64,000 nucleotides of DNA. Origin: Piscinibacter defluvii (GTDB lineage: Bacteria; Pseudomonadota; Gammaproteobacteria; Burkholderiales; Burkholderiaceae_C). Of this stretch, positions 1 through 9,005 are shown piece after piece (position 1 is the stretch's first letter; every line of letters starts with the position of its first letter). The stretch covers positions 2,636 to 66,635 of the forward strand of contig NZ_ML137200.1 in the NCBI RefSeq assembly GCF_004011805.1, written 5' to 3'. The notes below the pieces were generated by a model. It was not told the origin of the DNA and did no database searches. It saw only the letters and a program-made list of their open reading frames with translations. A program made the translations under genes and the position numbers.

Positions 1-346
1 ACCATTTGGGACGTTCGATCCGGCCGGGGCGACCGGAATCCAGAAGAAGAAGCGTGGTCAGAGCCAGGACGGAGGACTGGATCGCAGCAACCGAAGCGGT
101 CTGACTGGCACAGGGTTGCACGCAACCAAGGTGGCAAAACGCACAGTCCAGGTCGTCTGCGGGCACCGAGGATTTCTTGGCGGCGGAGCCTGAATCGGAC
201 TCAGCCTTCGCCTGGTGCTGATGGCTGTGGTGCCCGAAGTGCCCTGAACTCGGAACCTGCTCGTGGCCGCAGTAGGTCGCTGCCGCACCCCAGGCAAACT
301 GGAGCGGCAGAACGGCCAACAGAAAGAGGAGGAACAGACGTCGCAC
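1..346 (-). CDS. CzcI-like heavy-metal resistance periplasmic protein (partial, 3' end outside window)
   Basis: The frame reads without a stop from a GTG at 346 to the left edge (115 codons visible); an in-frame TAA lies four codons upstream, so the start cannot be much earlier. The product begins with a signal-peptide-like stretch (VRRLFLLFLLAVLPLQFAWG) and continues into a His/Cys-containing periplasmic region (HFGHHSHQHQ, then DCAFCHLGCVQPC). The RR-L-hydrophobic-LPLQ start and the CHLxC motif are typical of CzcI, a small exported protein found at the head of czc cobalt/zinc/cadmium efflux operons. No clear ribosome binding site precedes the GTG. If the call is right, czcCBA-type genes probably follow to the left of this window. 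The C-terminus cannot be assessed. Confidence 0.7.
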   Translation of the reverse strand, partial: MRRLFLLFLLAVLPLQFAWGAAATYCGHEQVPSSGHFGHHSHQHQAKAESDSGSAAKKSSVPADDLDCAFCHLGCVQPCASQTASVAAIQSSVLALTTLLLLDSGRPGRIERPKW

Positions 347-403
347 GCTTAGAGTTTAGCGGATGCGGACAGCACATTGCTCGCAAGACGGCATCGCGGG
401 CAT

Positions 404-778
404 TCAGCTGGAACCCAAAGGCACGCAAAGCGCGACATACCGAACGGTTGGCACCGTGGCCCCTGTGCGGCGGGCCACCAAGCCGATGGACAGACGTGCG
501 CTCATGGCGCCCTCGTAGGTCACCCACACGCCCCGTGGTTGCAGCCACAGGACCTGCGAGGCAACGGCCCCACCACCTGCGGCAGTGCGTGCCCCGGCCA
601 GGGCGAGCAGGCCCGTCCCGAACGGTGCCAACTCGTCGGCGCACGCCAGCAGCGCCGAGCCCGCTGCCGCCAGGGCCGCCGTGCCGGCGGTCAGCGCAGC
701 GACGCCGCCGACGAGCGGTATCGCGCAGCAGGCGACGCAAGCGGCGCCGATGCCCAGAACAGCCTTCCAAGGTCTCAT
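404..778 (-). CDS. Small Cys-rich membrane protein under a MerR-type promoter
   Basis: A 124-residue product from the ATG at 778 (GGAG eight bases upstream). Residues 5-65 are strongly hydrophobic, with a CVACCAIPL motif in the first helix that recalls the metal-binding Cys pairs of MerT/MerF mercury transporters, and a second Cys before DELAPFG. Similar 75-80 residue proteins occur in heavy-metal clusters; here the frame runs about 50 residues further into a less hydrophobic, Arg-containing tail, which could be a frameshift extension. The gene has its own promoter with a 19-bp spacer (819-849) and lies head to tail with the CzcI-like gene. Function as a metal transporter is an inference. Confidence is good that it is a gene, low on substrate and on the true C-terminus. 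Confidence 0.6.
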   Translation of the reverse strand: MRPWKAVLGIGAACVACCAIPLVGGVAALTAGTAALAAAGSALLACADELAPFGTGLLALAGARTAAGGGAVASQVLWLQPRGVWVTYEGAMSARLSIGLVARRTGATVPTVRYVALCVPLGSS

Positions 779-818
779 CCGACCGTCTCCGATGCCGGGG
801 CAAGCCGCCCACACCGCG

Positions 819-849
819 ACCGTAGGACCTCAAGTCACTTGAGGGTCAA
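819..849 (-). promoter_or_regulatory. MerR-family type promoter/operator, 19-bp spacer with palindrome
   Basis: Reading the minus strand: -35 TTGACC (844-849), a 19-base spacer holding the perfect palindrome CTCAAG-TGA-CTTGAG, and -10 TACGGT (819-824). A 19-bp spacer with a centred dyad is the hallmark of promoters activated by MerR-family regulators. The half-sites differ from the CueR-like boxes elsewhere in the window. It faces the Cys-rich membrane protein gene and also lies just upstream of the divergent YnfA-like gene. Confidence 0.7.
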
Positions 850-870
850 GCCGGAATCGACAATCGACGC

Positions 871-1206
871 ATGGACGCCTTCAAGACCCTTCTCCTGTTC
901 GTCGTCACCGCCGTGGCCGAGATCGTGGGCTGCTACTTGCCCTACCTCTGGCTGAAGGAGGGACGCTCGGCATGGCTGCTCCTGCCAGCAGCAGCGAGCC
1001 TCGGGCTGTTCGCGTGGCTGTTGACGCTTCACCCGACAGCGGCGGGTCGGGTCTATGCGGCCTACGGCGGGGTCTACGTTGGCGTGGCGCTGCTCTGGCT
1101 GATGCTGGTCGACAAGGTGAAACCGACGACGACCGACTGGGTCGGTGTCGCGGTCAGCCTCGCAGGCATGGCCATCATCATGTTCGGGCCTCGTTCCGAT
1201 TCATAG
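871..1206 (+). CDS. ynfA: YnfA/UPF0060 family small membrane protein
   Basis: A 111-residue protein with four predicted membrane helices, the normal length of the UPF0060 (YnfA) family. The N-terminus with [16 protein letters not shown] and the central [15 protein letters not shown] and C-terminal [10 protein letters not shown] stretches are family signatures. YnfA proteins are related to small multidrug resistance transporters, and the E. coli member has been linked to drug efflux; the substrate here is unknown. The gene is divergent from the Cys-rich membrane protein, sharing the MerR-type palindrome in the 92-bp gap, so it may belong to the same metal- or stress-responsive unit. A GACAAT box at 859-864 lies only seven bases before the ATG and no Shine-Dalgarno is evident. 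It converges with the CusF-like gene; the 139 bases between them hold only a short GGGCG/CGCCC hairpin. Confidence 0.85.
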   Translation: MDAFKTLLLFVVTAVAEIVGCYLPYLWLKEGRSAWLLLPAAASLGLFAWLLTLHPTAAGRVYAAYGGVYVGVALLWLMLVDKVKPTTTDWVGVAVSLAGMAIIMFGPRSDS

Positions 1207-1345
1207 TGTAGTCCGGGCCGCGACCGTCGGTATGTCGGGTCACGGGCACGATACGCGTACGCAACGGGCGAATCGCCCTTGGACATCGCAGCAGTCCCAA
1301 GTCAAGGACGGATTCGTCGTACCCATCCTTGCATCGACAACGCAG

Positions 1346-1684
1346 TCAGCGCGCGGCCTCGCGCTTCAACTCGGTCACAGTAGCTTTTCCTCGAATGACT
1401 TGTGCCTGAAAGCGGACCTTGTCGCCCACCTTCAGGCCATCGAGCATCCGGGGATCGGCGACATCGAAGCCCATGGTCATCGGCGGCATGGCCAGGTTCG
1501 GCATGTCGCCGTGGCGCAGCACGACGAGGCCCTTGGCCACATCGACCTTGCGGACCTCGCCCTGTACGAGCGGCATTGCGGGCGTCGACGCGGCGGTCGG
1601 CGGGCGCGGCGTTGCCTGCGCTGCGGCAGGGCCAGCACCCAGACCCAGCGCGACAGTGAGACAGAGGACAGGGATCGTGTTCAT
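1346..1684 (-). CDS. CusF-like periplasmic Cu(I)/Ag(I)-binding protein
   Basis: A 112-residue protein: signal peptide about residues 1-23 (ends GAGPAAAQA), then a single CusF-type beta-barrel domain. The metal-site region reads HGDMPNLAMPPMTMGF, so the His and two Met ligands of CusF are kept, but the position of the E. coli CusF tryptophan (in WPEMTM) is Met here. CusF carries Cu(I) or Ag(I) in the periplasm and hands it to the CusCBA pump. It is the last gene of the cusCBA run, nine bases after cusA, matching its role as the pump's metallochaperone. One of two free CusF-like proteins in the window, with a third copy fused to CusB. Confidence 0.85.
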   Translation of the reverse strand: MNTIPVLCLTVALGLGAGPAAAQATPRPPTAASTPAMPLVQGEVRKVDVAKGLVVLRHGDMPNLAMPPMTMGFDVADPRMLDGLKVGDKVRFQAQVIRGKATVTELKREAAR

Positions 1685-1693
1685 GAAGCTCTC

Positions 1694-4600
1694 CTACCGG
1701 GTGGGTTGGGCCATTGGTAGTGCGGCGAGCCCGTCCGAGATGGACCGGCGCAAGCGCCGCCGGTGGATCAGGTACCACGCGGCCGGCACGACCAGCATGC
1801 TCAGCAGCGGGGCGGTGACCATGCCGCCCACCATCGGCGCGGCGATGCGCGCCATGATTTCCGAACCCGTGCCGTGGCCCCACATCATCGGCACCAGGCC
1901 GGCCATCACGATCGCCACCGTCATTGCCTTCGGTCGCACGCGCAGCACCGCGCCCTCCCGGATGGCGGCGAGCAGCGTGTTCTCGTCGTCCGGATCGCCG
2001 GCCGCCAGCCGGCGCTTGAGCGCGTTCTCCAGGTAGACCAGCATCACCACGCCGAACTCGGCAGCCACGCCCGCCAGCGCGATGAAACCCACGGCCGTGG
2101 CGACAGAAATCGAGTGTCCGAGCAGCCAGACGAGCCAGAACCCGCCGACCAGCGAGAACGGCACTGCCGCCATCACCAGCACGGCGTCGGTCGCATTGCG
2201 GAACAGCAGGTACAGAAGCACGAAGATGACCGCCAGCGTCGCCGGCACGACGACCTTCATGCGCTGAGTCGCCCGCTCCAGGTACTCGAACTGCCCGGAC
2301 CACGAGATCGCATAGCCAGCCGGCATCGCGACGTCGCGGGACACGACGGCCTGCATGTCGCGCACGACCGAGCGCAGGTCCCGGCCCCGCACATCCACGT
2401 AGACCCAGCCGGACAGGCGGGCGTTCTCGCTGCGCAGCATCGGCGGCCCCTCCTCCAGCCGCACCCGGGCCACGTCCTGCAGCAGCAGCTGTGCCCCCTT
2501 GTCGGTCACGAACGGCAGCGTGCGCAGCCGTTCGAGCGAGTCGCGGATCTCGCGCGGGTAGCGCACGTTGATCGGGAACCGCTCGCGGCCGCTGACCACC
2601 TCGCCTACGTTCTCGCCGCCGATGGCAGTGGCGACGATGGCCTGCACGTCGGCCACCGACAGGCCAAAGCGTGCGGCGGCCGCCCGGTCCACATCGACGT
2701 CGATGTAGCGGCCACCGGTCAGCCGCTCGGCGAGCGCCGACGAGACGCCGGGCACCTCCTTCACCACCGACTCGATGCGCGTCGCCAAGCGATCGATGGT
2801 GGCGAGATCGGTTCCGGCCACCTTGATGCCCACCGGGCTCTTGATGCCGGTCGCCAGCATGTCGATGCGGTTGCGGATCGGCGGCACCCAGATGTTGGAC
2901 AGACCCGGCACCTTCACCGCCCGGTCGAGTTCCTCGACCAGCCTGTCGGGCGTCATGCCCGGCCGCCATTGCTCGCGCGGCTTGAACTGGATCGTGGTCT
3001 CGAACATCTCCAACGGCGCCGGGTCGGTGGCGCTGTCCGCGCGGCCGGCCTTGCCGAACACGCGCTCGACCTCAGGCACCGTCTTGATGAGCCGGTCGGT
3101 CTGCTGCAGCAGTTCCGTGGCCTTGGAGACCGACAGCCCCGGCAGCGCCGACGGCATGTACAGCAGGTCCCCTTCATCCAGCGGCGGCATGAACTCGCCG
3201 CCCAGTCGCATCACCGGGATGGCCGTCAGCGCCAGCACCACGGTGGCCATCACGAGCGTGGCGACGGGAAATCGGAGCACCGCCTCCAGCGCCGGGCGGT
3301 ACAGCCGCATCAGGAACCGGTTGAGCGGGTTGGCCGCCTCGTGCGGGATGCGCCCGCGCACCAGCAGCCCCATCAGCACCGGCACCAGCGTGACCGAGAG
3401 CGCCGCGGCGGCGGCCATCGTGTACGTCTTCGTGAATGCCAGCGGCGAGAACAGCCGCCCCTCCTGGGCCTCGAGCGTGAACACCGGCAGGAACGACAGC
3501 GTGATCACCAGCAGCGAGAAGAAGAGCGCTGGCCCGACCTCGACCGAGGCCTCGGTGACCAGGGCCCATCGCTCCTGAACAGTCGGCAGCCGTCCATGCC
3601 GGTGCTCGAACGCCTCGATGTGCTTGTGTGTCGCCTCCAGCAGCACCACCACCCCGTCCAGGGCCGCGCCGCACGCCAGCGCGATGCCGGCCAGGCTGAG
3701 GATGTTCGCATTCAGCCCCTGCGCGTGCATCACGATGAACGCGATGCCGACGGCGATCGGCAGCGAGACGACGGCGACGAGCGCCGAGCGCAGGTGGAAC
3801 AAGAACACCGCGCACACCAGCGCTACCGCGATGAACTCCTCGGTGAGCTTGAGCTTGAGGTTGTCGATCGAGCGGTCGATGAGCTTCGAGCGGTCGTAGG
3901 TCTCGACCACCTCCACGCCGGCCGGCAGGCTCGGCTTCAGCTGCGCGAACCGGGCCTTGATGCCGGCGATGGTCGCCCGTGCGTTCTTGCCCGAACGCAT
4001 CACCACCACGCCGCCGGCCACTTCGCCTTCGCCATCGAGCTCGGCAATGCCGCGTCGCATCTCTGGACCCACCTGCACGAAGGCGACGTCGCGCAGCAGC
4101 ACCGGCGTGGCACCCGAGACGGCGATCGGGATACCCCGGAAGTCGTCGAGCGACTTGAGGAAACCGCTGGAGCGCACCATGTACTCGGCCTCGGCCAGTT
4201 CGACCACCGAGCCGCCCGAGGACTGGTTCGCCTTGCGCAGCGCCTCCATCACCATGCCCTGCGTGACACCGAGCTGGCGCATGCGGTCCGGATCGAGTAC
4301 GACCTGGTACTGGCGCACCATGCCGCCGATGCTGGCGACCTCGGCCACGTCGGGCACCGTCTTCAGCTCGAACCTGAGGAACCAGTCGTTGAGCGCCCGC
4401 AGCTGCCCGATGTCGGTCTTGCCGGTGCGGTCGACGAGCGCGTATTCGTAGACCCAGCCCACGCCGGTGGCATCGGGCCCGAGCGCCGCAGTGGCGCCCG
4501 CCGGCAGACGGCTCTGCACCTGGTTCAGGTACTCGACCACGCGCGAGCGGGCCCAGTACGGATCGGTCTTGTCGTCGAAGAGGATGTAGACGAAGGAGTC

Positions 4601-4867
4601 GCCGAAGAAGGAGTAGCCCCGCACCGTCTTCGCGCCGGGGACGCTGAGCATGGTCGTCGTCAGCGGATAGGTGACCAGGTCCTCGACCACCTGCGGCGGC
4701 TTGCCCGGGTAGCTGGTGCGCACGATGACCTGCGTGTCCGACAGGTCGGGCAGCGCGTCCACCGGCGTGTTCACCACCGAGAAGAGCGACGCGACGACGA
4801 CGAAGGCGGTCGCGATGAGCACCAGGAAGCGGTTGGCGACCGACCAGCGGATCAGCGCGGCGATCAC
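1694..4867 (-). CDS. cusA: CusA-type heavy-metal RND efflux pump
   Basis: Inner-membrane proton-driven pump of the HME-RND class. I place the start at the GTG at 4867 because it gives the conserved N-terminus [14 protein letters not shown] and overlaps the cusB stop by four bases (GTGA); the longer frame upstream is unlike the family. The protein is then 1057 residues, the usual CusA/CzcA length. Visible signatures are the first helix followed by [11 protein letters not shown], the porter motif [17 protein letters not shown], the membrane segment [19 protein letters not shown] carrying the Asp/Glu needed for proton relay, and [17 protein letters not shown] after the second repeat. It exports Cu(I)/Ag(I) from cytoplasm or periplasm through CusB and CusC. 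Monovalent specificity is inferred from the CusF partners; a divalent (CzcA-like) range cannot be fully excluded from sequence reading alone. Confidence 0.9.
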   Translation of the reverse strand: MIAALIRWSVANRFLVLIATAFVVVASLFSVVNTPVDALPDLSDTQVIVRTSYPGKPPQVVEDLVTYPLTTTMLSVPGAKTVRGYSFFGDSFVYILFDDKTDPYWARSRVVEYLNQVQSRLPAGATAALGPDATGVGWVYEYALVDRTGKTDIGQLRALNDWFLRFELKTVPDVAEVASIGGMVRQYQVVLDPDRMRQLGVTQGMVMEALRKANQSSGGSVVELAEAEYMVRSSGFLKSLDDFRGIPIAVSGATPVLLRDVAFVQVGPEMRRGIAELDGEGEVAGGVVVMRSGKNARATIAGIKARFAQLKPSLPAGVEVVETYDRSKLIDRSIDNLKLKLTEEFIAVALVCAVFLFHLRSALVAVVSLPIAVGIAFIVMHAQGLNANILSLAGIALACGAALDGVVVLLEATHKHIEAFEHRHGRLPTVQERWALVTEASVEVGPALFFSLLVITLSFLPVFTLEAQEGRLFSPLAFTKTYTMAAAAALSVTLVPVLMGLLVRGRIPHEAANPLNRFLMRLYRPALEAVLRFPVATLVMATVVLALTAIPVMRLGGEFMPPLDEGDLLYMPSALPGLSVSKATELLQQTDRLIKTVPEVERVFGKAGRADSATDPAPLEMFETTIQFKPREQWRPGMTPDRLVEELDRAVKVPGLSNIWVPPIRNRIDMLATGIKSPVGIKVAGTDLATIDRLATRIESVVKEVPGVSSALAERLTGGRYIDVDVDRAAAARFGLSVADVQAIVATAIGGENVGEVVSGRERFPINVRYPREIRDSLERLRTLPFVTDKGAQLLLQDVARVRLEEGPPMLRSENARLSGWVYVDVRGRDLRSVVRDMQAVVSRDVAMPAGYAISWSGQFEYLERATQRMKVVVPATLAVIFVLLYLLFRNATDAVLVMAAVPFSLVGGFWLVWLLGHSISVATAVGFIALAGVAAEFGVVMLVYLENALKRRLAAGDPDDENTLLAAIREGAVLRVRPKAMTVAIVMAGLVPMMWGHGTGSEIMARIAAPMVGGMVTAPLLSMLVVPAAWYLIHRRRLRRSISDGLAALPMAQPTR

Positions 4868-6360
4868 TTGGCGCCTCCCATCCGGTGCACCGACACCAGC
4901 TCGTACTCGTCGCCCTTCTTGCGGAACTCGAAGTGCACGGTGTCGCCGACCTTCACGTCCGCGAAGGCCGTCGGGCTCGGCTTGCTGAACGGCATCGTCA
5001 TCGGCGGCCACTTGAGCTCGGCAATGGCGCCGTGCGTGATGGTGATGCTGTCGGCGTCGATGCCGTCCACCTTGCCCTGCGTCGAGTAGCTCGTCGGCGC
5101 GGCGGCCGAAGCCGGTGCCGATGCAGGCGACGCCACCGCCAGGCTGCCGAGCACCGAGCGAAGACGGGCTTCCGAGTCGACGAGGAACTGCCCGCTGGCC
5201 ACCACCTGATCGCCTTCCTGGAGGCCCTCCAGCACCTCGAGCTGGTCCCCGAGGTCGACGCCCAGCTTCACCTCGCGCGGTTCGAAGGACCCGTTGTCCA
5301 GGCGGACGATGGCCACCGCGCGCGTCCCGGTGCGGATCACCGCCTCGGCAGGAATCACGAGCCGGGAAGCCGTCGGTCCGGCGATCTGCAGGCGAAGCAG
5401 CATCCCCGGCACCAGCCGCCCGCCCTTGTTGTCGACCTCGAACCGGGCCTGCAGCGTGCGAGTGGTCGCGCTGACCTGGGGCAGGATCTCCTGCATCGTG
5501 CCGGTGAACGTCTGGCTCGGGTCGGCCTGCAGCACGGCCGTCACTTTCTGGCCACGCATGAGCCGCACGGCCTGCGCTTCAGGTACTTCGGCCACGGCCC
5601 AGACGCGTTCGAGGCCGGCGATGCGGAACAGCGTCATGCCCGGAGACACCGCCACGCCTTCACGCGCGCCGAGTTCGGCGATGACACCGCCGACGGGCGC
5701 GGTCAGCGTGTAGCGCGCCTGCGCTACGCCACCTTCCTCGGCCTGGCGCAGCAGGTCCGCGGGGATGGACATCGCCCGTGTGCGCTCGCGCGCGGCAGCG
5801 ATCAGCTCAGCGGCTGCACCGGCTCGCTGGAGCGCCACGATCTCGTTCAAGGGCCCGAGCCACTCCGGGGCGAAGACCGTGCCGAGCACCTGCCCCTTGG
5901 CTACTCGCTCCATCGGTGCGCGAACGGCGAGTCGCTCCAGAAAGCCGGCCGTGCGAGTCTGTATGGCGACGCTAAGGCGCTCGTCGAACTGCACGGCGCC
6001 GACCGCGTCGAAGGATGAACTGAGCTCCGCCTTCTTCACCACGGCGGTGCGAATGCCCAGGTTCTGCTGAACCTGCGGGCTGACCTTCACGCCCGAGTTG
6101 CTTGCTTCGTCGGCGTAGACCGGCTGCAGCTGCATGTCCATGAACGGCGACTTGCCCGGCTTGTCGAAGCGCTGGCCCGGCACCATCGGGTCGTGCCAGT
6201 AGAGGACCTTGCGTTCGCTGGTCACAGACGCCGTGGCGTCCGGTGCAGCGGCCTGGGCCACGCCGTGCGCGCCCGACGTCGCACGGCCGAGGTAGAACGC
6301 CCCGCCGCCGACCAGAAGCGCCACGACCGCGGCAATGACAGAAATCTGGACGCGGCTCAT
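4864..6360 (-). CDS. cusB: CusB-type membrane-fusion protein with C-terminal CusF domain
   Basis: Periplasmic adaptor of the CusCBA pump, 498 residues. Residues 8-27 form an N-terminal membrane anchor; residues 54-82 are a heavy-metal-binding domain ([10 protein letters not shown] ... [12 protein letters not shown]); about 90-405 are the lipoyl/beta-barrel adaptor core; residues 426-498 are a complete CusF domain with [16 protein letters not shown], keeping the Trp, His and Met ligands. E. coli CusB lacks this C-terminal domain, so chaperone and adaptor are fused here. A low-complexity Ala/Ser/Pro linker (about 408-425) joins the two. The start overlaps the cusC stop (ATGA) and the end overlaps cusA (GTGA), showing translational coupling of all three pump genes. 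Confidence 0.92.
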   Translation of the reverse strand: MSRVQISVIAAVVALLVGGGAFYLGRATSGAHGVAQAAAPDATASVTSERKVLYWHDPMVPGQRFDKPGKSPFMDMQLQPVYADEASNSGVKVSPQVQQNLGIRTAVVKKAELSSSFDAVGAVQFDERLSVAIQTRTAGFLERLAVRAPMERVAKGQVLGTVFAPEWLGPLNEIVALQRAGAAAELIAAARERTRAMSIPADLLRQAEEGGVAQARYTLTAPVGGVIAELGAREGVAVSPGMTLFRIAGLERVWAVAEVPEAQAVRLMRGQKVTAVLQADPSQTFTGTMQEILPQVSATTRTLQARFEVDNKGGRLVPGMLLRLQIAGPTASRLVIPAEAVIRTGTRAVAIVRLDNGSFEPREVKLGVDLGDQLEVLEGLQEGDQVVASGQFLVDSEARLRSVLGSLAVASPASAPASAAAPTSYSTQGKVDGIDADSITITHGAIAELKWPPMTMPFSKPSPTAFADVKVGDTVHFEFRKKGDEYELVSVHRMGGAK

Positions 6361-7592
6361 TGCAGGGCTCCCTGGGCAATCGGCTTGAAGTTGAGCTGGG
6401 TCTGGACCTTGGCGAGATCGCGCCGGAGGTTCAGGACCTTGCGTTGTGCCTCGACCTCCGCATGACGGGCCTCGAACAGCATCACGAGGCTCGCCTGATT
6501 GGAGCGGTAGGCCGCGAGCGTGGCAGCGGTGCGCTGCCTCAGCGGCTCGACGACCGCGGCCTGCAGGCGCTCGATGCGTTCCTGCAGGCGTCGGGCGTCG
6601 TTCGCCAGCGCTGCGTACTCGCCCGCGGCTGCACGCCGGGCCTCTTCGGTGTCGGCCTCGGCCTTGTCCACCAGCGCCCGCTTCGCGGCCGTCTCGCGGT
6701 CCTGCCGCGCATCGGTCGCAACGGGCAGCGGGATGCTGACGCCGATCGACACCAGGTCCGGCCGACCCACCCGCTGGCCATACGAAACCTCGTAGCTCCA
6801 GTTCGGCTTGCGGTTGAGGCGCGCGACCTCGACCTCCTGGCGGCCCAAGTCGATGTCGCGTTGCCGCGCGACCACCAAGGGGTGTGCCGCGACGAAGCCC
6901 TCCTGGGAAGGTGCGACCGCAAGCCGGGGCTCAGACAGTTCGTCGCCCGGCACGCCGGTCCAGCGCTGCAGCGCGGCCATGAAGCCGCCCTTCTGCTGCA
7001 ACAGGTCCGCGGACTCGTCCTCGGCGGCGCCCAGAGCGCTCGCCAGGCCGAGCACCTCGGCACTGCTGCCCGACACAGTGGCCAGGCGTCCCTTGCCCGC
7101 CGCCAATTCCTCCCGCGCATGCCGCTCATTGAGCGCGGTAAGCCGGGCCGCTTCACCAGCGTAGTAGGCCTCGATGTACGCCAAGGCCGATTGCAGGCGC
7201 GCGTCGGCGGCGGCGACCTTCTCCATCACCGTCTCGCGCCCGGCCAGCGCCTGCGCCGCCGCTTCGCGTGCAGCGCGCTTCTCGACGGAGACCCACTCCT
7301 GAGCGATGCCGATGCGCTTCATGGTCATTTCCTCGGCGCTCGTGCTGAACCGGCTGCGGCCAGTCGCCGGGAGGTTGTCGATGCCCAACGTGAGCACCGG
7401 GTCGGGCTGCTGGCCGGCGGCCCGCGCCATCTGGGAGGCGCTCATCGCGCTCGCGCGCGCGGATTGCGTCATCTGTGAACGCTGGACGGCCAGTTCGACC
7501 GCCTGCTCCAGGCTCAGCGGTGCGGCGACGGCGCCAAGCGCCGGGAGCCAGGCGGCAGCCATGACGGCTGCACGCAGGATGGGGGTGGACAT
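6357..7592 (-). CDS. cusC: CusC/CzcC-like outer-membrane efflux factor
   Basis: Outer-membrane channel of the tripartite metal pump, 411 residues, TolC superfamily. A signal peptide covers residues 1-23 (ends GAVAAP), followed by the LSLEQAVELAVQRS motif that opens TolC-type repeats, GQQPDPVLTLGIDNLP, a long alternation of coiled-coil helices rich in Ala, Glu and Arg, and a second-repeat strand segment SIGVSIPLPV. No lipobox Cys is seen, unlike E. coli CusC. It is the first pump gene, overlapping cusB by four bases; the upstream small exported gene ends 77 bases before it. CzcC-like sequence style makes the symbol tentative, but partnership with CusB/CusA is secure from gene order. Confidence 0.85.
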   Translation of the reverse strand: MSTPILRAAVMAAAWLPALGAVAAPLSLEQAVELAVQRSQMTQSARASAMSASQMARAAGQQPDPVLTLGIDNLPATGRSRFSTSAEEMTMKRIGIAQEWVSVEKRAAREAAAQALAGRETVMEKVAAADARLQSALAYIEAYYAGEAARLTALNERHAREELAAGKGRLATVSGSSAEVLGLASALGAAEDESADLLQQKGGFMAALQRWTGVPGDELSEPRLAVAPSQEGFVAAHPLVVARQRDIDLGRQEVEVARLNRKPNWSYEVSYGQRVGRPDLVSIGVSIPLPVATDARQDRETAAKRALVDKAEADTEEARRAAAGEYAALANDARRLQERIERLQAAVVEPLRQRTAATLAAYRSNQASLVMLFEARHAEVEAQRKVLNLRRDLAKVQTQLNFKPIAQGALQ

Positions 7593-7669
7593 GGGTCACT
7601 CCGAGGACGGACGGAAGGCGGCTGGCGAGCGGACACGCCGCGCCAGCACCGGTCAATCGACGGAGCGGG

Positions 7670-8053
7670 TCAGACCCGGAGTCTGAGCGTGGACAGGAAG
7701 ATGGGGTCCGGAGGCGGTTGCGCCTCGGAAGTCGCCGTCGGGGGGACGGCGCGCAGCGCCTGGGCCTCGAGCACGAGGGGCAGTTCGAGCACCTGCACCA
7801 CCGCCGGCTGGGCTGCCGCGGGCAGCTTGACCGCTTCGAAGGTCTTCGCCGGGTCGGCTGCGTGCTGATGGCACAGGACCGGCTGGTCGGGATCCATGCC
7901 CTCGCAGGGCTGGCCGGCTTCCATCATGGCGACCATCGCCTCGGCATTCGACTGCTGCGGGCAGACGTACAGCGCCAGCGCCAGCTGCGAGAACAGCAGC
8001 GATAGAACCACGAACAACGTGGTGGGGAGCCGGAAACGGTGTCGACGCAGCAT
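7670..8053 (-). CDS. Small exported Cys-containing protein of the copper operon, unknown function
   Basis: 127 residues with a signal peptide (about 1-29, FVVLSLLFSQLALALYV). The mature part has CPQQSNAEAMVAMMEAGQPC, a Cys/His pair (VLCHQHAADP), then EAVKLPAAA and a Pro-rich C-terminus ending PPPDPIFLSTLRLRV. I do not recognise a named family. The arrangement (Cys/His cluster, then a VKLP motif, then PP followed by a short aliphatic/Arg tail) resembles the product at 12681-13169. It sits between the copA group (8 bases downstream of 8062) and cusC (77 bases), so co-transcription with both is likely. A role in periplasmic copper binding or sensing is inference only. Confidence 0.7.
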   Translation of the reverse strand: MLRRHRFRLPTTLFVVLSLLFSQLALALYVCPQQSNAEAMVAMMEAGQPCEGMDPDQPVLCHQHAADPAKTFEAVKLPAAAQPAVVQVLELPLVLEAQALRAVPPTATSEAQPPPDPIFLSTLRLRV

Positions 8054-8061
8054 GAGCGCCT

Positions 8062-8457
8062 TCAGTGTAGCGACTGACCGCGTGCCGGCGCGGCGCTGCA
8101 GGAGGCGCCCGGGACACGCTCGATCTCGAGTCCCATCCTGCAGATGACCAGCAGGCGCGGCTCGCCGACGGCCTCCCAGGCCTCCTGCCGCGATGGCTCG
8201 TCCGCGGTGACGACCTCCACCAGCGAAAGCCGCAGGCCGAGCACGCGTCCTGTCATTCGGTTCACCAAGCCCAGTGCCTGCCCGTTGCGACCATCGGTCT
8301 CGACGCGCATTGACGCGCCTGACGTCAGCATCGCCGGATGCTCGATGCGGCTGGACAGGCGGCGATGGTCGTCAAGGTGCGCGAACAGGCACGCCGAGTC
8401 CACGGCCAGCAGCGCTTCGCAGCGGTGATGCAGCGGAAACCGCACATCAGCGTCCAT
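8062..8457 (-). CDS. SRPBCC-family protein, apparently truncated at the C-terminus
   Basis: 131 residues from an ATG at 8457. The N-terminal part (VFAHLDD-like segment FAHLDDHRRLSS, then GRNGQALGLVNRMTGRVLGLRLSLVEVV and EPRLLVICRMGLEI) matches the first half of SRPBCC/polyketide-cyclase-like proteins often found in copper clusters. Family members continue for about 40-60 more residues after the RMGxEI strand, but here the frame drifts into GASCSAAPARGQSLH and stops, suggesting a frameshift or deletion. It overlaps the preceding gene by 11 bases and is followed eight bases later by the next gene, so it remains inside the transcript. Whether the product is functional is doubtful. Confidence 0.55.
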   Translation of the reverse strand: MDADVRFPLHHRCEALLAVDSACLFAHLDDHRRLSSRIEHPAMLTSGASMRVETDGRNGQALGLVNRMTGRVLGLRLSLVEVVTADEPSRQEAWEAVGEPRLLVICRMGLEIERVPGASCSAAPARGQSLH

Positions 8458-8989
8458 CAGCGGGCCTCCGGCTGGCCAACAGCCATGCGCCGACCGCCGC
8501 GAGCGCCAGGTAGTTGGCCACCATGAACCACGGCGTCGTCCACGCGATGCCGTCGAAGCCGCGCTCGGTGAACGGATAGAGCACCGGTACGGCGTAGTAG
8601 TCGGCCGAATGGGTGAACATGTCGATGACGATGTGCGACCACCAGCCCAGCAGCGAGAACCAGAGCGACCGCCGCACGCCCCAGACCAACAGGGTTGCCA
8701 GCGCGGCGATCGGTGCGCTGTGCATCACGCAGTGCAGGTGGTGCGACCACAGCTGGACCAGCGGCGGCAGGCCCGGCTCCTGGCCCGGGATCGCCACCGC
8801 GTAGCCACGCACCGCGGCAAAGGAGCCCTCGCCGAACAGCCACCACCCCGCGATGGGCAGCAGGTGCAACACGTCGGGCAGCGCCGCCAGGACCAGCGTG
8901 GCGACCACCGTCGACCGCGACAGCCGCCTGCGGCGATGCACCAGCGCGGCGCCGGCCGCGGCCCAGAGTGTGTGCGCGACGACGTCCAC
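8447..8989 (-). CDS. DUF457/YdjM-type membrane-bound metal-dependent hydrolase family protein
   Basis: 180 residues from a GTG start at 8989. Several membrane helices carry the histidine and aspartate pattern of the DUF457 family: DVVAHTLWAAAGAALVHRRRR at the start, LPDVLHLLP near residue 40, HLHCVMHS near 85-90, and WWSHIVIDMFTHSADYY near 120. These His/Asp residues are presumed to bind a metal; the enzymatic activity of the family is not established. It follows copA by 16 bases and overlaps the next gene by 11, so it belongs to the copper operon. The GGAG upstream is very close to the GTG (3 bases), so the exact start is not certain. Confidence 0.75.
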   Translation of the reverse strand: MDVVAHTLWAAAGAALVHRRRRLSRSTVVATLVLAALPDVLHLLPIAGWWLFGEGSFAAVRGYAVAIPGQEPGLPPLVQLWSHHLHCVMHSAPIAALATLLVWGVRRSLWFSLLGWWSHIVIDMFTHSADYYAVPVLYPFTERGFDGIAWTTPWFMVANYLALAAVGAWLLASRRPADGR

Positions 8990-9005
8990 GGTCTCCGTCC
9001 GGCAC

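Noticed and set aside
1302-2969. 555-codon minus-strand frame overlapping cusF and the end of cusA
   Set aside because: It is in another frame from cusA, rich in Gly/Arg, with no family match, and cusA motifs run through the region without interruption.
1763-5089. Very long plus-strand open frame (over 1100 codons) opposite cusA
   Set aside because: It is the antisense of cusA. Its composition is dominated by His, Arg and Gln with no domain or signal, as expected from a shadow frame in GC-rich DNA.
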